This document shows positions 6,867 to 7,745 of a stretch of DNA of 7,745 bases, piece after piece. The DNA comes from Bacteroidota bacterium (lineage in GTDB: Bacteria > Bacteroidota > Bacteroidia > Bacteroidales > Prolixibacteraceae): assembly GCA_030632865.1 (NCBI GenBank), contig DAOVTY010000150.1, positions 1-7,745 of the forward strand. The letters are read 5' to 3'. The position numbers and the translations under genes are program-made. The stretch's first letter is position 1, and every line of letters starts with the position of its first letter. The notes beneath the pieces are model-generated. The model had not been told where the DNA came from. It saw only the letters and a program-made list of their open reading frames with translations, and searched no databases.

Positions 6867-6995
6867 ATAGCACCAAGCAGATATTTAGACATAAAAAGAA
6901 TTATCCGTCACAATTGATAAATAAACCAAACAATCCGCTGAGGTTTTCAATTGAGCGCGGATAATTACCTTTTTAATGTTAAATAGATGCGCTAT
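6867..6995. repeat. Long imperfect palindrome (about 129 nt)
   Basis: The left arm 6867-6927 and right arm 6942-6995 are near reverse complements, with a 14-nt loop at 6928-6941. Matching blocks from outside to inside are ATAGC, GCA, TATTTA, ACAT, AAAAAG, AATTATCCG, CAATTGA and AAACC: about 45 pairs in the same order, interrupted by small bulges and a 5-nt bulge (6872-6876). As RNA it would form one long hairpin; as DNA a cruciform. No target-site duplication is apparent at the ends. Confidence 0.8.
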
Positions 6996-7019
6996 CATTC
7001 AATGCTAAGTCGCCCACCG

Positions 7020-7049
7020 GTTTTAACCTTCTCGATGTTAGGTTAAAAC
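7020..7049. repeat. Perfect 10-bp inverted repeat
   Basis: GTTTTAACCT (7020-7029) and AGGTTAAAAC (7040-7049) are exact reverse complements around a 10-nt loop. No T-run follows on either strand, so it does not look like an intrinsic terminator. Confidence 0.75.
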
Positions 7050-7068
7050 GAATAGTAGAGAATAGATT

Positions 7069-7094
7069 TCTATTAGCAATCAACAACTAATAGA
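7069..7094. repeat. Perfect 8-bp inverted repeat
   Basis: TCTATTAG (7069-7076) and CTAATAGA (7087-7094) are exact reverse complements around a 10-nt loop. The left arm also sits in a competing local palindrome, AATAGA-TT-TCTATT (7061-7074), so two alternative hairpins are possible. Confidence 0.55.
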
Positions 7095-7479
7095 GACCAG
7101 CTCATTGAGTTATCACCTTCCTATTCTACATAGTTATCAGGTATTTGTGGGTATGTACAAGCTTTTTACTGGCTTCAATAGTGAAATTCACATACTAATT
7201 GGAATATTATCCCTCAACACATGCTTAAATTTGAGTACAATCTAGTGATTCACCGTTAAACAACTCCCAACTCCTGTAAATAAAATATGCAAGGTCAAAA
7301 TTCCGCTAAAAAATTAACATCCCATTTTGCTCCGTATAACCTTTCAGATTTTATTTTCAGGAATTACGTTTGTGGTCGGTGAAAAACGTATTCCACTAAT
7401 CTTCTCTAAAATGGTACATCTTTTTTCCTCAAAATCCCAACAATGGAAAACATTTGCACTATAATCCTTTTAGACAATT

Positions 7480-7493
7480 GCTGCGATTGCAGC
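7480..7493. promoter_or_regulatory. Short inverted repeat before the partial gene, possible operator
   Basis: GCTGC (7480-7484) and GCAGC (7489-7493) flank GATT, 28 nt upstream of the ATG at 7522. The site is G+C-rich in an AT-rich leader. Its position would suit an operator for an autoregulating DNA-binding protein or a hairpin in the 5' leader. No clear TAnnTTTG box is seen near it. Confidence 0.35.
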
Positions 7494-7521
7494 GAGTATT
7501 TATTATAAAAAAATATTGATT

Positions 7522-7745
7522 ATGAAGAAAAATCTTCAAATCCATGTGAGGGTAAATCCCACAACAAGAAAGCAATGGGATGAACTAAATGAAAATTCTC
7601 CCTTTAACACACAATCTGCTTTGTTCCGCAATGTAGTGACAGAGCTTTATGAAAACGAAATTAAACGAGACCGTGTTTGCATCGCGGCAAAGGGAGCAAC
7701 TATTGAGAAATGGGAAGATATCTGTATGCATTTTGTGGTACCAAG
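7522..7745 (+). CDS. Partial protein, N-terminus resembles ribbon-helix-helix DNA-binding
   Basis: An open frame starts with ATG at 7522 and runs off the window after 74 whole codons, so its length and C-terminus are unknown. It begins MKKNLQIHVRVNP: a short alternating strand (LQIHVRV), then a helix (TRKQWDELNEN), a turn at SPF, and a second helix starting NTQSALFRNVVTELYENE. Strand-helix-helix with a polar helix cap before the second helix fits the ribbon-helix-helix fold of small repressors, antitoxins and mobilization accessory proteins. Residues 51-74 (RVCIAAKGATIEKWEDICMHFVVP) match nothing I recognise. No Shine-Dalgarno sequence is present, and the upstream leader is A-rich as in the other genes. 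The assignment rests on pattern only; the gene could belong to an integrated element or be a chromosomal gene of another kind. Confidence 0.6.
   Translation, partial: MKKNLQIHVRVNPTTRKQWDELNENSPFNTQSALFRNVVTELYENEIKRDRVCIAAKGATIEKWEDICMHFVVP

Larger units (their letters stand above)
6792..7521. other. Non-coding, hairpin-rich tract downstream of the tRNA
   Basis: No convincing gene was found on either strand in these 730 bases. Unlike the other spacers it is not extremely AT-rich: hand counts give 24 G+C of 60 at 6901-6960, 22 at 6961-7020, 19 at 7261-7320 and 23 at 7321-7380. It contains a long imperfect palindrome, two more hairpins and short direct repeats, each listed separately. Position just downstream of a tRNA gene, and ahead of a possible small DNA-binding protein, suggests the end of an integrated element. 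No integrase or attachment-site duplicate is visible. Confidence 0.5.

Noticed and set aside
6867..7094. A CRISPR array
   Set aside because: The repeats are inverted and differ from each other; there is no regularly spaced direct repeat with spacers.
7347..7469. A 41-codon open frame on the minus strand in the gene-free tract
   Set aside because: The translated sequence is protein-like in composition, but it has no ATG, GTG or TTG start and is bounded by stops on both sides. It could at most be a remnant.

Overview
The window looks like chromosomal DNA of a low-GC member of the Bacteroidota, probably of the Bacteroidales/Marinilabiliales kind. Supporting signs are TonB with the Bacteroidota-type C-terminal motifs, a DUF6807 (PmoA-like) gene beside a Tat-exported Gfo/Idh/MocA oxidoreductase, no Shine-Dalgarno sequences before start codons, a TAnnTTTG-type promoter before the tRNA gene, and very AT-rich spacers (18 G+C in 120 bases at 5161-5280 by hand count). 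The genus cannot be fixed from the sequence.

Layout. (1) 39-1046 (+) is aspartate-semialdehyde dehydrogenase (asd). It converges on hflX (1123-2334, -), a ribosome-associated GTPase, across a hairpin terminator at 1068-1094. (2) tonB (2481-3170, -) ends in its own terminator at 2424-2458. A 427-bp AT-rich spacer follows. (3) Two divergent genes, a Gfo/Idh/MocA oxidoreductase (3598-5064, -) and a DUF6807 protein (5435-6403, +), share a 370-bp AT-rich control region. Both carry twin-arginine signal sequences, so they probably act outside the cytoplasm, perhaps on one sugar-type substrate. (4) 6551-6791 is a compact tRNA unit: promoter, a structured leader that copies the first 12 nt of the tRNA, tRNA-Ala(GGC), and a terminator. 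(5) 6792-7521 has no evident gene, has a gene-like GC content unlike the other spacers, and is full of inverted repeats, including one imperfect palindrome of about 129 nt. It leads into a gene cut by the window edge (7522 onward) whose start resembles a small ribbon-helix-helix DNA-binding protein.

Regions 1-3 are ordinary housekeeping and accessory metabolism. The unusual part is the right end: the tRNA leader, and the hairpin-rich tract downstream of a tRNA gene, where integrative elements commonly insert. No integrase and no second attachment copy lie inside the window, so an integrated element remains an inference.
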